NCBI GenBank assembly: GCA_937952925.1
Contig: CALFYA010000457.1
Location: 1-13,544, forward strand
Length of the DNA: 13,544 nt
Direction of reading: 5' to 3'
Source: an uncultured Moraxellaceae bacterium
Lineage (GTDB): Bacteria; Pseudomonadota; Gammaproteobacteria; Pseudomonadales; Moraxellaceae
The first letter of the stretch is position 1; every line of letters begins with the position of its first letter. The notes beneath the pieces are model-generated. The model searched no databases. It was not told the DNA's origin and saw nothing but the letters and a program-made list of their open reading frames with translations. Shown in pieces: positions 12,448 through 13,544 of this stretch. The translations under genes and the position numbers were made by a program.

Positions 12448-12477
12448 AAAAAAAATCGGCCACACAAGGTGACCGAT
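12448..12477 (-). terminator. Rho-independent terminator of the NhaD-type gene
   Basis: On the minus strand a 9-bp stem (12469-12477 with 12455-12463, one G-U pair) and a 5-nt loop are followed directly by eight T (12448-12455). It starts 21 nt beyond the NhaD stop. This textbook structure separates NhaD from the CPA2 gene, so the latter likely has its own promoter in the AT-rich 12369-12447 interval, where I could not pick a convincing -35/-10 pair. Confidence 0.88.
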
Positions 12478-12498
12478 CTTGCCAGCACGAGATGACGA

Positions 12499-13544
12499 TT
12501 ACATAAACATGTGCATCAAGATATACACCGCTGCACCGCCCAAATAACCCATCAGCGCCAAGCCACTGATATTTTTGAGATACCAGCCAAAGCTGATTTT
12601 TTCCATGCCCATAGCAGCCACACCCGCAGCCGAACCAATGATCAAGCAACTGCCGCCAGTACCCGCGCAAAACGCCAGCATTTCCCAAAACAGGCCATCA
12701 CGCACAAAGTGTTGCAGCCATGCCGCTTGATCGCCTGCCGCAGCCAAAGCTTCGGGCGTGATCAGTGGGTACATTTTCATTGCACCAGCCACCAGCGGCA
12801 CGTTATCCACCACCGCAGACAGCAACCCAATCGCGATATTGATCGCATAGACGTTGCCCAGCTCATCACGCAATAGCGACGCCACTTGATTCAAATGACC
12901 AGCGGTTGCCAACGCAGACACTGCAACCAAAATCCCCAAGAAGAACAGAATGCTGGGCGTATCAATCCGGCGAATCACGCCAACCACTGACAGCGGGGTT
13001 TTGTCTTCATCGTTTTTGGTGCGATGAATAATTTCGGTATATACCCACAGCACGCCTAGCCCAAACAAAATGCCCATATACGGTGGCAAATGGGTCACGG
13101 TTTTGAAGATCGGCACAAACAACAGTGCTGCAATCCCCAACGCAAACACACTATTACGCTCAAAACTGCTGGTTGGATTCGCGGCATGCTGATCGACGAC
13201 GACTGCCGGACGGGTGACATCCCCTTTCATCCGGAAGCTTAAGAAAATCAAGGGCACCAAGATACACACCAAGCTTGGCAAAATCAGCTGGGTAATAATG
13301 CCCATCGTGGTGATTTGGTTGCCAATCCATAGCATGGTGGTGGTCACATCGCCAATCGGTGACCATGCACCACCGGCGTTGGCCGCAATCACCACAATCC
13401 CTGCATAAAACCAACGGTCTTGTTGATCGCCGACCAATTTACGCAGCAATGACACCATCACAATGGTGGTGGTGAGGTTATCAAGCGCAGCCGACAAGAA
13501 AAAGGTAATAAAACCAATCAACCACAGCAAGGTCACTCGCTTGG
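12499..13544 (-). CDS. nhaD: NhaD-type Na+/H+ antiporter (5' end outside window)
   Basis: The reading frame runs from the right window edge (first visible residues KRVTLLWLIG) to TAA 12499. It gives at least 347 residues, so roughly the first quarter of a NhaD-size protein is missing. It belongs to the NhaD/ion-transporter superfamily: AALDNLTTTIVM with the Asp-Asn pair, GGAWSPIGDVTTTMLW, a second repeat half with AVVDNVPLVAG, and GTGGSCLIIGSAAGVAAMG near the end. These paired DN/GGxxSP-like motifs fit an inverted-repeat transporter that exports Na+ (or Li+) in exchange for protons at the inner membrane. A GTG at 13536 could be mistaken for the start, but the motifs begin at once and the frame stays open upstream, so I treat the gene as truncated by the window, not by mutation. 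A strong terminator follows. Confidence 0.88.
   Translation of the reverse strand, partial: KRVTLLWLIGFITFFLSAALDNLTTTIVMVSLLRKLVGDQQDRWFYAGIVVIAANAGGAWSPIGDVTTTMLWIGNQITTMGIITQLILPSLVCILVPLIFLSFRMKGDVTRPAVVVDQHAANPTSSFERNSVFALGIAALLFVPIFKTVTHLPPYMGILFGLGVLWVYTEIIHRTKNDEDKTPLSVVGVIRRIDTPSILFFLGILVAVSALATAGHLNQVASLLRDELGNVYAINIAIGLLSAVVDNVPLVAGAMKMYPLITPEALAAAGDQAAWLQHFVRDGLFWEMLAFCAGTGGSCLIIGSAAGVAAMGMEKISFGWYLKNISGLALMGYLGGAAVYILMHMFM

Noticed and set aside
13414..13536. GTG 13536 as the true start of the NhaD-type gene
   Set aside because: The frame continues to the window edge and the protein would lack the first helices of the family, so the gene is simply cut by the window.
1..13544. 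CRISPR array, insertion sequence, tRNA or rRNA gene, or phage module
   Set aside because: No regularly spaced repeats, transposase or integrase motifs, terminal inverted repeats with target duplications, or cloverleaf-like sequences were seen.

Overview
The window reads as chromosome of a gammaproteobacterium, most likely Moraxellaceae-like. GC is roughly half by eye. The DusC is close to the E. coli enzyme, and DUF2147, CPA2 antiporter and NhaD genes sit together. The genus cannot be fixed from this sequence alone. I see no rRNA, tRNA, CRISPR array, insertion sequence or phage gene. Genes are densely packed, with hairpin terminators at most convergent or terminal junctions.

Layout, left to right: (1) a minus-strand ATP-dependent RNA ligase of the Rnl5 / Deinococcus type (50-1036) with a hairpin beyond its stop. 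(2) A divergent spacer, then plus-strand genes for an exported M15-type peptidase (1288-1917) and tRNA-dihydrouridine synthase DusC (1990-2925). (3) A plus-strand MalT/AlkS-type STAND-LuxR regulator (3039-5819) with an unusual hydrophobic tail after its DNA-binding domain. (4) Convergent to it, a 916-residue alpha-dioxygenase-type haem peroxidase with an extra catalase-like C-terminal domain (5935-8685, minus). (5) A tight three-gene minus-strand operon in transcription order: CWC-DUF5522 cysteine-rich protein (10461-10087), P-loop polynucleotide-kinase-like protein (10077-9625) and Thg1-like 3'-5' nucleotide polymerase (9641-8871). (6) A divergent regulatory spacer and a plus-strand secreted DUF2147 protein (10640-11074). 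(7) Two minus-strand cation/proton antiporters, CPA2 type (12359-11118) and NhaD type (from the right window edge to 12499, 5' truncated), separated by a strong terminator.

The most interesting theme is RNA repair. A nick-sealing RNA ligase, a 5'-OH polynucleotide kinase-like protein and a 3'-5' RNA polymerase (Thg1-like) all lie in one 10-kb window on one strand. The last two overlap in an operon led by a putative zinc-binding protein of unknown role. Together they could phosphorylate, rebuild and re-ligate damaged RNA. The second theme is oxylipin-like chemistry: a fatty-acid alpha-dioxygenase core fused to a catalase-related domain, next to a regulator of the class that includes AlkS and MalT. 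The antiporters would handle Na+/K+ and pH homeostasis.
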